A stretch of 64,000 nt of DNA from Paeniglutamicibacter gangotriensis Lz1y (GCF_000348945.1 NZ_AOCK01000003.1:62001-126000), one strand, 5' to 3'; counted from the stretch's first letter, positions 8,445-17,939 are shown. Notes: generated by a model from the sequence alone, not told the origin. A program made the numbers and translations.

Positions 8445-8461
8445 AATAGTGACACACTATT
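8445..8461. promoter_or_regulatory. Perfect palindrome, likely operator of the WYL regulator
   Basis: AATAGTG-ACA-CACTATT, 7-bp perfect arms with a 3-base spacer, in the 73-bp gap between the divergent regulator and hydrolase starts. Position and symmetry fit a dimeric repressor covering both promoters. Inference; not a characterised site. Confidence 0.7.
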
Positions 8462-8488
8462 GTCCGTGACGCCTGCGAGAGTAGCGAC

Positions 8489-9220
8489 ATGACAATAACT
8501 GCCACTAGTCCGCCCATCATTCTCATCGCCGGCCACTGGCTGGGCGACTGGGCATGGGATGAAGTCCTTGAACACCTAAAAACCGATCCCTCTTATACAA
8601 TCGCGATGACGCTGCCTGGTCTTGACGGGAAGGATCCAGAACGCGCTTCGAAGACTCTCGACGACCAGGCAGAAGCGATCCTCGGCGTCATTTCTGACCA
8701 CGGAAACCAGCCCGCTATTCTCGTCGCCCACAGTGGGGCTAACGCCCCCGTCAGCCTCGTGATTGACCGGCACCCCGAGCTTGTCCGCCGGGTGGTGTGG
8801 GTCGATTCCGGCCCTGTGGCGGCGGGCAGCATCGTCGCCCCCGATTTCCCAGATGAGTCCAAGGAGTTGCCGCTGCCGTCGTTCGATGCGCTCGCGCAGC
8901 AGGCGAGCCTCGAAGGCCTGAGCGCAGAGGTCCTCGAGCGTTTTCGGGTCATGGCCGTCCCCGAGCCCGGGCCAGTGCTTCGTCAGCCGGTCGAGCTCAC
9001 GAACGAGGCCCGCCACAACGTCCCGACCACCCTCGTGTGCTGCTCGATCTCAAGCGGACAGGTGATGGAGCTGGTCCAAGCAGGCCATCCCATGTTTGCC
9101 GAAGTCGCGAACCTCGAATACTTCGACTGCATTGACCTCCCCACAGGGCACTGGCCCATGTGGAGCCGTCCTCTCGACCTCGCCCAGATCATTGACGCAG
9201 CGACCTCACTAGACAACTAG
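8489..9220 (+). CDS. Alpha/beta-fold hydrolase
   Basis: A 243-residue protein with alpha/beta hydrolase architecture: an early oxyanion region (ILIAGHWLGDWAWDEV), a nucleophile-elbow region (VAHSGANAP, Ser in HSGAN rather than strict GxSxG) and a late His (PTGHWPMW). The family includes esterases and C-C bond hydrolases; the substrate cannot be told. No signal peptide, so cytosolic. Paired with the divergent WYL repressor. Base composition looks somewhat less GC-rich than the backbone genes, which may indicate horizontal acquisition of the pair. Confidence 0.82.
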   Translation: MTITATSPPIILIAGHWLGDWAWDEVLEHLKTDPSYTIAMTLPGLDGKDPERASKTLDDQAEAILGVISDHGNQPAILVAHSGANAPVSLVIDRHPELVRRVVWVDSGPVAAGSIVAPDFPDESKELPLPSFDALAQQASLEGLSAEVLERFRVMAVPEPGPVLRQPVELTNEARHNVPTTLVCCSISSGQVMELVQAGHPMFAEVANLEYFDCIDLPTGHWPMWSRPLDLAQIIDAATSLDN

Positions 9221-9933
9221 ACCGCAAGCAACGGGAGAGAGTTAGCTAAATGTGGCTGGCCTTCTCCCGCTTCCGAAGCGGATCCTAGTCAAGCCCAAGT
9301 GCGGCTCTAGCCCAACGCCGCTGGTTAGAAACCGCTGGCCTTGCTAGCGATGAAGGATGACCGTCGAAAACGACGGTTGTCCCCAGTAACCATCATGGTC
9401 CCGGCAGCTGACCTGGGCGTGGCTCTTTGCACCTCCCCAACGTGAAACCAATTCTTTGAGGGGAGTAAGCCAAACATCGGGTAGCTTTCGATTCTCCTTT
9501 CAGAGCTATTGAATTAAGAAGTCTCTTAATCGCAACATCATGCGCATTTTCTCGGGCGGCGGCAGACGGCAGACGGCAGACTGGCCCACACCACCTTTCG
9601 CGAGCATTTTCACTGAGGCACGCACTTCCATTGACTTCGCTGTCTGCTAGTTCTAGCGTTCTCCTTATCCGGTCTTGGGGCCGGAGACGTATGTGTTGGG
9701 CAAAGTGCAGCTGGGGCACCAAAACCCTCATCCCGTATTCACGGCATCCACTCGCAAAATTCATCATTCACGCACGTTGACCCGTCCGTGCTGCCTGCCA
9801 TCAACATCGATTGACGCGCGGCTAGTTCCCTGTTGTTCCGGGCCACCTGGCGGGATGAAGCGAGTCAGTCCAATGATTCACGCACCGCACATTCCTGCGC
9901 TGCTCCCGGTTCTTTTGACTAGGACAACCCATC
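9221..9933. other. Gene-poor 713-bp stretch
   Basis: No convincing coding sequence on either strand; a 124-codon minus-strand frame (9393-9767) has no recognisable motif. Present here are a GC-rich hairpin ACCGTCG-AAAA-CGACGGT (9360-9377), possibly a terminator for the hydrolase; three tandem copies of GGCAGAC (9561-9581); and the right copy of the imperfect 31-bp repeat (9599-9629). It probably also holds the promoter of the ScyD/ScyE-like gene. Confidence 0.5.
9599..9629. repeat. Right copy of the imperfect 31-bp direct repeat
   Basis: Partner of 7573-7603, sharing CGCGAGCATTTT, TGAGGCA and most of the tail. The iron-box-like core is degraded in this copy. Confidence 0.4.
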
Positions 9934-11037
9934 ATGAAGTTTCGCGTATTCGCGGCCGTTGCCGCGGCTTCGGCCCTGACGGTGACACTCGGCGTCGCCC
10001 CAGCCCAGGCACACAACAACAAGCGCCACCATCACCCGCCGGCAATCACCAACGTGAAGATCCTCGCCGAAGGTCTCGGCGGACCGCTCAAGGTAGCCTT
10101 CGGCCCGCACGGGAACATTCTCGTGGCCGAGTCCATGGCCGGAATGATCACCTCGGTTTCTCCCTCCGGCAAGAAGAAGACGCTGGTCTCGGCGCCGGGC
10201 AAGGAAATCGTCGGGCTTTCCTACGCCCGCGGCACCACGAACTACTTTGAGAACGCGGGATCCGACGGCTCCGAACCGGCACCGGGACTCACCCCGGCGT
10301 TGTTGAAGAAGATCGATCACCGGGGCAAAACCCGCACCGTCACCGACATGTCCAGGTTCGAGAAGGAGCACGATCCCGACGGCAAGACCGTCTACGGGGT
10401 CCGCGACGTCTCCAAGAGCTGCCTGGCCCAGTCCCCGGAGCTGCAGTCAAAGGGTGAGCTTTACTCCCACCCGTACTCCAGCGTCCCGGCACGCAACGGC
10501 CTGTACGTCGGGGACTCCGGAGCCAACGCCATCCTGCACGTGAACAACCACGGCAAGGTCTCCCTGGTCAAGACGGTCCCGGCCGAACCCATCCTCATCA
10601 CCAAGGCCGTGCAGACCGCAGGTGCCGAGGCGGGCATGGACATTCCCGATTGCATGGTCGGCCACAAGTATTGGGCCCAGCCTGTTCCCACCGACATCAC
10701 CATCAAGGGCAGCTGGCTCTACTACACCGTGCTGCCGGGGGTACCGGGCGAATCCATGTCGGTCGGCAAGGTCTACAAGATGAGTTTGCACTCCAAGAAG
10801 ACCTATACCGTAGCCACGGGCCTGAACGCACCCACCGGCATCGCACTTGATAGCAAGGGCAGCGTGTATGTGGCCCAGCTCTTCGGCGAAGGTGTCGCAA
10901 AAATTGTGCGGGGCAAAGCCGTGACAGTGCTCCCGGCGGTCATGGCCAGCGATGTAGCCATCCATGGCCACAGGCTGATTGCCAGCTCCGAGGCCCTCAT
11001 GCCTTCGGGGAAGCTGGTGACCGCACGCATCAGGTAA
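9934..11037 (+). CDS. ScyD/ScyE-family secreted beta-propeller protein
   Basis: A 367-residue exported protein. Residues 1-27 form a Sec signal peptide ending AQA before HNNKRHHHPP. The mature part resembles the ScyD/ScyE family, named from cyanobacterial scytonemin clusters but widespread in actinobacteria with unknown function. NHL-like propeller blades are visible: GLGGPLKVAFGPHGNILVAE, RNGLYVGDSGANAILHV and LNAPTGIALDSKGSVYVAQ. A His-rich segment follows the cleavage site. It stands alone and is closed by a strong terminator. Confidence 0.85.
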   Translation: MKFRVFAAVAAASALTVTLGVAPAQAHNNKRHHHPPAITNVKILAEGLGGPLKVAFGPHGNILVAESMAGMITSVSPSGKKKTLVSAPGKEIVGLSYARGTTNYFENAGSDGSEPAPGLTPALLKKIDHRGKTRTVTDMSRFEKEHDPDGKTVYGVRDVSKSCLAQSPELQSKGELYSHPYSSVPARNGLYVGDSGANAILHVNNHGKVSLVKTVPAEPILITKAVQTAGAEAGMDIPDCMVGHKYWAQPVPTDITIKGSWLYYTVLPGVPGESMSVGKVYKMSLHSKKTYTVATGLNAPTGIALDSKGSVYVAQLFGEGVAKIVRGKAVTVLPAVMASDVAIHGHRLIASSEALMPSGKLVTARIR

Positions 11038-11046
11038 TTTCAAGAA

Positions 11047-11098
11047 ACGAAACCCCGGGACGGGAACCTGCGCTGCAGGCCCCTTCCCGGGGTTTCGT
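11047..11098 (+). terminator. Rho-independent-type terminator
   Basis: 14-bp perfect stem (11047-11060 with 11085-11098, arm ACGAAACCCCGGGA) ten bases after the ScyD/ScyE-like stop codon. Confidence 0.85.
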
Positions 11099-11556
11099 GG
11101 TGGCCGGTCAGCGGGGCGGAAAACAGTGTGGCCGAGAGCGTCCTTTCAGCGACCTGCGACCCCGACTTGACCCATGCTGTTTCGCGATTCACGGGCGAGA
11201 GCCCCGGCTGCACCAGCAGGCCCACGCCCAGGGATTGCCCCAACGAATTGGTACCAAGCGCTTCCAGTCCCATAACCGCGGGATTCCTTGCATCCCGTAC
11301 GTGAAGCACCACGATTTGTGGCCGAAGCTTGCTGCAGCGGTGAATTCTTCGTGACAGATTCTTCCATGCGATGGGTCCAAGATGGCCCAGGTTCCGCGTC
11401 AGGTTTTGCCACCGGGGCTTCGCTCAGCACCCATTGACATTGATCAAACGTTGTGGCTAGATTGAGGTCAGCTCGTGATATACCCGGCAAGGTTTGGTTT
11501 TTATACCTGCCGGCGTTCCACTCCTCAACCCACATAAGCGTTTGAAGGAAGTTCAC
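11099..11556. other. Upstream region of the amide operon, no gene seen
   Basis: 458 bp without a credible coding sequence. It must carry the amiS promoter. TTGACATTGATCA (about 11436-11448) contains a consensus-like -35 element, TTGACA, but I cannot fix a -10 box with confidence. Short frames on the minus strand have no motifs. Confidence 0.5.
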
Positions 11557-12192
11557 GTGAGTAACGTTGGTTTGCTATACGTCGGAGCGGTCCTTTTCAT
11601 CAACGGACTCATGCTCATCGGCAAGGTGCCCGGGAAATCCGGTGCCCTGATGAACCTCTTTGTCGGGGGCATGCAGTCGATCTTCCCCACCATCATCATC
11701 GCCCAGGCCAACGAGGACCCAGCGGTCATCTTCGGAGCCTCGGGACTTTACCTCTTTGCCTTCACCTACCTGTACGTCGGGATCAACCAGCTGTACGACC
11801 TGCCCGGTGACGGACTGGGGTGGTTCTCGCTCTTCGTCGCGGTGTGCGCCGTCGTCTTCGGCACGGTCTTGGCCATCCAGTTCCAGGATCCGGTCACCGC
11901 GGTGATGTGGTTCTTGTGGGCAGTGTTGTGGTTCTTGTTCTTCCTGGTGTTGGGGCTTCACATGGACAACCTGACCATCACCACCGGCTGGTTCACCTTG
12001 ATCGTGGCCCATATTTCCGCCACCATTCCCGCCCTGTTGCTGCTGACCGGCACGTTCAAATCCACCGTTCCCAATGCCCTGTGGATGGCCGTTGCCGGGC
12101 TCCTCGCCCTGCTCTTTGCCTTCGCCATGGGCCGCCGCGCGGCAATCAACAAGTCCGCCGAACCGCAGGTCCCGGCACCCCAGGCCGGTTGA
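11557..12192 (+). CDS. amiS: AmiS/UreI-family amide or urea channel
   Basis: A 211-residue membrane protein with six to seven hydrophobic segments, beginning VGLLYVGAVLFINGLMLIGKV, the signature opening of AmiS/UreI. The family moves short amides or urea across the membrane. The GTG start at 11557 follows GAAGGAAG. It opens an operon with an FmdB-type zinc-ribbon gene and formamidase, so formamide or a related short amide is the likely substrate. Confidence 0.9.
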   Translation: MSNVGLLYVGAVLFINGLMLIGKVPGKSGALMNLFVGGMQSIFPTIIIAQANEDPAVIFGASGLYLFAFTYLYVGINQLYDLPGDGLGWFSLFVAVCAVVFGTVLAIQFQDPVTAVMWFLWAVLWFLFFLVLGLHMDNLTITTGWFTLIVAHISATIPALLLLTGTFKSTVPNALWMAVAGLLALLFAFAMGRRAAINKSAEPQVPAPQAG

Positions 12193-12260
12193 TTCCATTC
12201 GTCCACCGCCACCGCGCTGTTCCTTCCATCCCATCCGATTTCACTCCAGGAGATTTATCC

Positions 12261-12551
12261 ATGCCGTTGTATGAGTTCCGTTGTCCCGAAGGCACCCAGT
12301 TCGAGGCGTCGTTTTCCATGAGCCAGGCCCCGCAGTCACTGGACTGTCCCACCTGTGGGCAGGCGTCCCGGCGACGGATCAGTTCGCCGAGACTTTCGAT
12401 CTCCGGCACAGCGGAGTTCAAGCTCATCGATTCAACCAAGCGCAGTGCCCATGAGCCCGAGATCGTGTCCAACCGCCCACCGGCCGGCGGCACGGCACCT
12501 GCCACCCGGTACACGCACAACCCGCTGCACCAAAAACTTCCCCGGCCCTAA
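12261..12551 (+). CDS. fmdB: FmdB-family zinc-ribbon protein
   Basis: A 96-residue protein with the FmdB start MPLYEFRCPEG and a CxxC knuckle at CPTCG. In classical members a second pair of Cys precedes it; here the first pair is reduced to a single Cys (FRCPEGTQF), so metal binding may be altered. FmdB-type proteins are encoded with amidases and are considered regulatory. ATG 12261 follows CAGGAGA. Lies between amiS and the formamidase gene. Confidence 0.85.
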   Translation: MPLYEFRCPEGTQFEASFSMSQAPQSLDCPTCGQASRRRISSPRLSISGTAEFKLIDSTKRSAHEPEIVSNRPPAGGTAPATRYTHNPLHQKLPRP

Positions 12552-12598
12552 GCCGCGAAGAATATACACCGCACGAAAAATTCGTTAGGAGAAATTCA

Positions 12599-13858
12599 AT
12601 GCCCGAAGTATTGTTCCCTCTCGATTCGTCCAAGAAGTTCGAGGACCAGGAGAAACTCGGACACAACCGTTGGCACCCGGAGATTCCGCCGGTGGCAGTG
12701 GTCAAACCCGGAGATGTCTTCCGCGTGGACTGCCGCGAGTGGTTCGACGGCGCCATCAAGGACGACGACTCGGCCCAAGACATCCTCGATGCCCCGCTCT
12801 TGACCGTCCACAAGCTCTCCGGTCCCTTCGGCGTCGAAGGAGCCAAGCCCGGAGACCTGCTGATCATCGACATCCTCGATGTGGGTCCCATCCCGCAGGA
12901 GGATTCCGGTCCGCTGGCCGGGCAAGGCTGGGGATACACCGGCATCTTCTCCAAGAACAACGGTGGCAGTTTCCTGGTCGACCAGTTCCCCGACGCCTAC
13001 AAGGCCATCTGGGACTTCACCGGACAGGTCGCCACCTCCCGGCACGTTCCCGAGGTCAAGTTCGAGGGCATCATCCACCCCGGGCTCATGGGCACCGCGC
13101 CCTCTGCGGCACTGCTGGCCAAGTGGAACAAGCGCGAGGGCGACTTGATTGCCACCGACCCGCACCGCATGCCACCGCTGGCCCTGCCGCCGGAAGCCGA
13201 ACACGCGGTGCTGGGCGGGCTACCCCGCGACCAATGGGCTCGGGTGGGCGGGGAAGCAGGCCGGACCGCACCGCCACGGGAAAACGGTGGAAACCAGGAC
13301 ATCAAGAACCTGTCCAAGGGCTCAAGGATCTTCTACCCGGTGTTCGTCGACGGCGCGAACTTCTCGGTCGGCGACCTGCACTTCTCCCAGGGCGACGGTG
13401 AAATCACCTTCTGTGGGGCGATCGAAATGGGCGGGTTCATCGACCTGCGCGTGGATATCATCAAGGGCGGCATGGACACCTATGGGGTCTCCGAGCACGC
13501 GATCTTCATGCCCGGCCGGGTGGAGCCGCAGTTCAGCGAATGGCTGGCGTTCTCCGGTACCTCGGTGACCCTCGACGGGGAGCAGAAGTACCTGGATTCA
13601 CACCTTTCCTACCAGCGCGCCTGCCTGCACGCCATCGACTATCTCTCGAAGTTCGGCTACGCCCCGGAACAGGCCTACCTGTTGCTCGGCGCCGCACCGA
13701 TCGAGGGCCGGCTCTCCGGGGTGGTGGATATCCCGAACTCGTGTTCGACGGTGTATCTGCCCACGGCGATGTTCGACTTCGATGTGCGGCCTTCGGCATC
13801 CGGACCTCACCAGATCGATCCGGGCATCGGGGCACCTCGGGCGGCCAACAACGGATAG
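12599..13858 (+). CDS. fmdA: Formamidase (acetamidase/formamidase family)
   Basis: Hydrolyses formamide or a similar short amide to the acid and ammonia, supplying nitrogen. The 419-residue length matches FmdA. Family features are visible: PGDLLIIDILDVGP, the GIIHPGLMGTAPS segment, SKGSRIFYPVFVDGANFSVGDLHFSQGDGEI and the C-terminal DIPNSCSTVYLPT. The start has GGAGAAATTCA upstream. Third gene of amiS-fmdB-fmdA: uptake channel, zinc-ribbon partner and enzyme. Confidence 0.93.
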   Translation: MPEVLFPLDSSKKFEDQEKLGHNRWHPEIPPVAVVKPGDVFRVDCREWFDGAIKDDDSAQDILDAPLLTVHKLSGPFGVEGAKPGDLLIIDILDVGPIPQEDSGPLAGQGWGYTGIFSKNNGGSFLVDQFPDAYKAIWDFTGQVATSRHVPEVKFEGIIHPGLMGTAPSAALLAKWNKREGDLIATDPHRMPPLALPPEAEHAVLGGLPRDQWARVGGEAGRTAPPRENGGNQDIKNLSKGSRIFYPVFVDGANFSVGDLHFSQGDGEITFCGAIEMGGFIDLRVDIIKGGMDTYGVSEHAIFMPGRVEPQFSEWLAFSGTSVTLDGEQKYLDSHLSYQRACLHAIDYLSKFGYAPEQAYLLLGAAPIEGRLSGVVDIPNSCSTVYLPTAMFDFDVRPSASGPHQIDPGIGAPRAANNG

Positions 13859-13922
13859 CTCCGCGGCGTCCGGCCTGGCAGAGAAGCTGGTACTCGCCGG
13901 CGTCAGGTGACGTCAACGAATA

Positions 13923-13966
13923 AAGCCCCGGGGTGGGAACCTATAAAGGTTCCCACCCCGGGGCTT
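13923..13966. terminator. Bidirectional terminator between fmdA and rbfA
   Basis: Perfect 19-bp inverted repeat (13923-13941 and 13948-13966) with loop TATAAA, between convergent fmdA and rbfA. One of the strongest hairpins in the window. Confidence 0.9.
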
Positions 13967-14002
13967 CTCGGTGCCCGGAGAACCGGGCGGAAGGTTCAAC
14001 GC

Positions 14003-14437
14003 CTAGGCGTCTTCTTCTTCCTCATCGTGCTTGTACGGATCCGCTTCGCCGGCGAAGTCCTTGCCCTGGGCCAGGGCTGCAACTTCGGCGTCCTTGGCCT
14101 TGGCGACCCTCAGCAACGCTTCGAGGTTCGAGGCGTTCACCGGGATCTCATCGGCAACGAATTCCAGGGTGGGGGTCAGGCGAACCGTCAGGTTCCGTCC
14201 GACCTCCTTGCGCAGTACACCCTTGGACTTCTCCAAGGCCACTGCGGCGTCGGTCTTGGCTTCGTCTTCGCCCAGGACCGTGTAGTAGATGGTGGCATGC
14301 TGCAGGTCGTTGGTCACCCGTGCATCGGTGACCGTGATGGCCTCCACGCGGGGATCCTTCACGACCTTGCCCAGCGCCTGGGCAACAACCACCTTGATGC
14401 GTTGGGCCAGCTTTGCGGCGCGAGCCGAATCAGCCAT
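14003..14437 (-). CDS. rbfA: 30S ribosome-binding factor A
   Basis: Needed for 16S rRNA maturation and 30S assembly, particularly in the cold. The 144-residue sequence has the KH-like RbfA core: AQRIKVVVAQALGKVVKDPR, VTDARVTNDLQHATIYYTV, RLTPTLEFVADE. An acidic tail (KHDEEEEDA) follows. ATG 14437 is preceded by GAAGGAGTGATC. It follows infB but is separated by a strong hairpin. In relatives truB comes next; here it is 8 kb away. Confidence 0.95.
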   Translation of the reverse strand: MADSARAAKLAQRIKVVVAQALGKVVKDPRVEAITVTDARVTNDLQHATIYYTVLGEDEAKTDAAVALEKSKGVLRKEVGRNLTVRLTPTLEFVADEIPVNASNLEALLRVAKAKDAEVAALAQGKDFAGEADPYKHDEEEEDA

Positions 14438-14483
14438 GATCACTCCTTCAATTGAAACACTGCTTAACGATATCGATGAGGCG

Positions 14484-14524
14484 GGCAATGGCGGGGCCGC
14501 CTTCTCGGCGGCCCCGCCATTGCC
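14484..14524 (-). terminator. Hairpin between infB and rbfA
   Basis: Perfect 18-bp stem (14484-14501 with 14507-14524), loop of five. It lies 25 bases after the infB stop. With no U-tract it may be a partial terminator or an mRNA processing/stability element lowering rbfA relative to infB. Confidence 0.7.
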
Positions 14525-14549
14525 TTGCACTACTCCCTAATCAAAGGGA

Positions 14550-17423
14550 TTAGACGCGCGGCTTCTCGCGCATCTCGTAGGTCTCGATCGTGTCGCCTTC
14601 CTTGACGTCATTGAACGAGCCCAGACCGATACCACATTCGAAGTCCGTGCGGACCTCGGTGGCGTCGTCCTTGAAGCGCTTGAGCGAATCCAGGGACAGG
14701 TTCTCGCCGATGACCTTGCCATCGCGAAGCACCCGTGCCTTGGAGTTGCGTCGGATCGTGCCCGAGCGGACGATCGAGCCGGCGATGTTGCCGAACTTCG
14801 AGGAACGGAAGACCTCGCGGACCTCCGCGGTGCCCAGCTGGGCCTCCTCGTATTCCGGCTTCAGCATGCCCTTCAGGGCCAGCTCGATGTCATCGATGGC
14901 GCCGTAGATGACCGAGTAGAAGCGCATGTCGACGCCCTCCTTGTCGGCCAGGTCCGAAACGCGCTCGGCGGGCTTGACGTTGAAGCCAATGATGATGGCA
15001 TTATCAACGGTCGCCAGGTTGACGTCGTTCTGGGTGATCGCACCAACACCGCGGTGGATGACGCGCAGCTGCACGCCGTCTCCCACATCGATCTTGAGCA
15101 GCGAATCTTCGAGGGCTTCCACGGCACCGGAGACGTCACCCTTGAGGATGAGGTTAAGGGTGTCGATCTTGCCTTCGGCCACGGCCTGGTCGAAGTCTTC
15201 CAGGGTGACGCGCTTGCGACGCTTGGCCAGGGCCGCATTGCGGTCCGCGGCTTCGCGCTTCTCGGCGATCTGGCGAGCGGTACGCTCGTCGTTGGTCACC
15301 AGGAAGGTGTCGCCTGCACGCGGCACGGAGGACAGGCCAAGGACCTGAACCGGGCGCGAGGGCAGTGCAACGTCGAGGTTTTCACCGTTCTCGTTGAACA
15401 TGGCACGCACACGTCCGTGTGCGGTACCGGCAACGATGGTGTCGCCGACTGCCAGGGTTCCGGACTGGACCAGCACTGTAGCAACAGCACCGCGGCCCTT
15501 ATCCAGGTTCGCTTCGATGGCGATACCGCGAGCATCCTTGTCCGGGTTGGCACGCATGTCCAACGCGGCATCGGCGGTCAACAGCACCGCGTCAAGCAGC
15601 TCGTCGATACCGATCTTCTGCAAGGCGGAGACCTCGATGAACATGGTGTCGCCACCGTATTCCTCGGGAACCAGGCCGTATTCGGCCAGCTGGCCCTTGA
15701 CCTTGTCCGGGTTTGCCGCTGCCTTATCGATCTTGTTCACTGCCACGACTACCGGAACACCGGCCGCCTTGGCGTGGTTCAATGCCTCAACGGTCTGCGG
15801 CATGACGCCGTCATCCGCTGCGACAACCAACACCGCGATGTCGGTGACCTTGGCACCACGTGCACGCATGGCGGTGAACGCCTCGTGACCCGGGGTGTCA
15901 ATGAAGGTGATCGCACGATCGTGCTCTTCGTGCATGTGGTGAATCTGGTAGGCACCGATGTGCTGGGTGATGCCGCCGGCTTCGCCCTCGATCACGTTGG
16001 ACTTACGCACTGCGTCAAGCAGGCGAGTCTTACCGTGGTCAACGTGGCCCATGATGGTGACAACCGGGGGACGTGCCTCAAGCATGTCCTCGGTCTCGGC
16101 CTCAAGTTCGGCGTCAAAGTCGATGGAGAACGAGGAGAGCAATTCGCGCTCTTCGTCTTCCGGGGATACGACGGTGACTACGTAGCCGAGCTCGGCACCG
16201 AGCACGTCGAAGGTGGCCTCATCCAGTGACTGGGTGGCTGTGGCCATTTCTCCCAGGTGGAACAGGACCGTAACAAGAGCTGCCGGGTTGGCGTTGATCT
16301 TGTCGGCGAAATCGGTGATCGAGGAACCACGACGGAGGCGAACCTCGGTGGTTCCGTTGCCACGAGGGATGCTGACGCCGCCCAGGGACGGAGCACTCAT
16401 CTGCTCCAATTCCTGGCGCTTGGCGCGCTTCGACTTGCGCTGCTTGCCGCGACCGGCGCCGCCCTTACCGAAGGCACCCTGCGTTCCACCGCGACCGCGG
16501 TTAGGACCGCCGCCGCCCTTGTAACCGCCGCCGCCGCCTGCTGCACCCGGAGCACCCGGGGCGCCGCCCGGACGTGCGGGGCCGCCACGGCCGCCTGCGC
16601 CGCCACGAGCACCTGCGGCCGGAGCCGGACGCTCGGTGCGGTTAGGCATCATGCCGGGAGTTGCGCGAGCGCCACCCGGGGTACGCGGGCCTGCACCCGG
16701 AGCACCTGCCGGACGCGGTGCGCCCGGACGGGGTCCGCCTGCACCGGCTGCCGGGCGGGGACCGCCGGCGCCTGCTGCGGGACGGGGACCACCGGCACCT
16801 GCCGGAGGACGCGGGCCACCCGGGCGGGGACCGCCCGGACGTGGGCCGCCGCTACCGGGACCACCGGAGCGCATGCCCTGCTGGGATGCGAACGGGTTGT
16901 TGCCCGGGCGCGAAGCACCTGGCTTGGCACCCGGACGCGGGGCCGAAGCCGGACGGTCCGAACGCTCGGTACGTGCGTTCTCACCGGTGGGGCGCATGCC
17001 CTGCTGGGTGGAGAACGGGTTGTTACCCGGACGCGGAGCACCAGGCTTGGCGCTCGTACGTGGTGCTGCGGGCGCTGCCGGGGCAGGTGCCGCTGGTGCG
17101 GCGGGAGCCTCGGCGGCGGGTGCAGCAGCGGCAGGAGCCTCGGCGGCAGGTGCTGGCGTAGCTGCCGGGGCTGGCGTAGCTGCCGGAGTCGGCGCGTTGC
17201 CGGCCGGCTTCGGTGCTGCGGCGCCCGGGGTTGCCGGAGCCTTCGCCTTGGGTGCTGCCGGAGCAGCGTTCGGGAACGAAGCGCGCAGTTTGCGCACTAC
17301 CGGTGCCTCGATAGTTGAGGATGCGGAACGGACGAATTCGCCCATTTCCTGCAGTTTTGCTACTGCATCCTTTGAAGTGATTCCGAGCTCTTTGGCGAGC
17401 TCGTGTACGCGGACCTTAGCCAC
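14550..17423 (-). CDS. infB: Translation initiation factor IF-2
   Basis: GTPase that delivers initiator tRNA to the 30S subunit and promotes 50S joining. 957 residues, in the size range of actinobacterial IF-2. The N-terminal IF2_N helix bundle ([18 protein letters not shown]) is followed by about 270 residues of Pro/Gly/Ala/Arg-rich low complexity with repeats such as GGPRP and two NNPF(S/A)(T/S)QQGMR units. The G domain starts near residue 460: GHVDHGKT (G1), DTPGHEAF (G3), NKID (G4). Start is GTG 17423, with AGGAGA upstream. Confidence 0.97.
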   Translation of the reverse strand: MAKVRVHELAKELGITSKDAVAKLQEMGEFVRSASSTIEAPVVRKLRASFPNAAPAAPKAKAPATPGAAAPKPAGNAPTPAATPAPAATPAPAAEAPAAAAPAAEAPAAPAAPAPAAPAAPRTSAKPGAPRPGNNPFSTQQGMRPTGENARTERSDRPASAPRPGAKPGASRPGNNPFASQQGMRSGGPGSGGPRPGGPRPGGPRPPAGAGGPRPAAGAGGPRPAAGAGGPRPGAPRPAGAPGAGPRTPGGARATPGMMPNRTERPAPAAGARGGAGGRGGPARPGGAPGAPGAAGGGGGYKGGGGPNRGRGGTQGAFGKGGAGRGKQRKSKRAKRQELEQMSAPSLGGVSIPRGNGTTEVRLRRGSSITDFADKINANPAALVTVLFHLGEMATATQSLDEATFDVLGAELGYVVTVVSPEDEERELLSSFSIDFDAELEAETEDMLEARPPVVTIMGHVDHGKTRLLDAVRKSNVIEGEAGGITQHIGAYQIHHMHEEHDRAITFIDTPGHEAFTAMRARGAKVTDIAVLVVAADDGVMPQTVEALNHAKAAGVPVVVAVNKIDKAAANPDKVKGQLAEYGLVPEEYGGDTMFIEVSALQKIGIDELLDAVLLTADAALDMRANPDKDARGIAIEANLDKGRGAVATVLVQSGTLAVGDTIVAGTAHGRVRAMFNENGENLDVALPSRPVQVLGLSSVPRAGDTFLVTNDERTARQIAEKREAADRNAALAKRRKRVTLEDFDQAVAEGKIDTLNLILKGDVSGAVEALEDSLLKIDVGDGVQLRVIHRGVGAITQNDVNLATVDNAIIIGFNVKPAERVSDLADKEGVDMRFYSVIYGAIDDIELALKGMLKPEYEEAQLGTAEVREVFRSSKFGNIAGSIVRSGTIRRNSKARVLRDGKVIGENLSLDSLKRFKDDATEVRTDFECGIGLGSFNDVKEGDTIETYEMREKPRV

Positions 17424-17588
17424 ATTTCTCCTGTCTGAAGGTCCGCACCACTTCTTCTTACAAAGTTTTTGGCACGAACCAACGTTTGCTGTCTAGCCCA
17501 GCATCCAAAACGGATGCCACAGGCGCTGTGACGCTTAATCGATTTGTCATCGTTAGGCGCTCATCGCTTGGAACTCATCGGGTTTCCA

Positions 17589-17939
17589 TCAGATTTCTGA
17601 CCCGCTTTCAGGTTGGACGATAATAAAGGCCGGTTTCCCAGGTTGGGTCCTGTCCTTGTCCCGCAGCTGGGCAACGAGGGCGGAAACATCCACGGCGGTC
17701 CTGAAGGACCGGGCGAACGCCCCGCGCTGTACCGCGCGTTGGGAACAAACCGGGTTGGGGTGCAACCAAGCACCCCGCCCGGCGAAACTCCGGGTGGGAT
17801 CGAAAACCGGAACGGTTTTGCCGTCCTGCTCTCGCAACACCCAGCGTTTCAGCTGGTTCTGGTCCACGACTTCGCGGCAACCAATGCACGTGCGCTGCGG
17901 CTGTTGCTGCGTTGACACGTTGAAACTACTTTCCGCCAT
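17589..17939 (-). CDS. ylxR: YlxR-family (DUF448) nucleic-acid-binding protein
   Basis: A small basic protein between nusA and infB, as in most Gram-positives. YlxR is thought to bind RNA or nucleoid DNA. The signature RTCIGCRE (Cys pair) and GRGAWLHPNP are clear. ATG 17939 (MAESSFN) is preferred; a TTG at 17957 would add six residues (MHRGKS). Ribosome sites are weak for both. Confidence 0.88.
   Translation of the reverse strand: MAESSFNVSTQQQPQRTCIGCREVVDQNQLKRWVLREQDGKTVPVFDPTRSFAGRGAWLHPNPVCSQRAVQRGAFARSFRTAVDVSALVAQLRDKDRTQPGKPAFIIVQPESGSEI

Noticed and set aside
9393-9767. 124-codon minus-strand frame as a transposase remnant
   Set aside because: No DDE or HTH motif visible and no inverted repeats around it.
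15054-16229. 391-codon plus-strand frame inside infB
   Set aside because: Lies fully within the conserved IF-2 GTPase region and has no family features.
16636-17496. Gly/Pro-rich plus-strand frame opposite the infB N-terminus
   Set aside because: Arises from the low-complexity codons of IF-2 read on the complementary strand.
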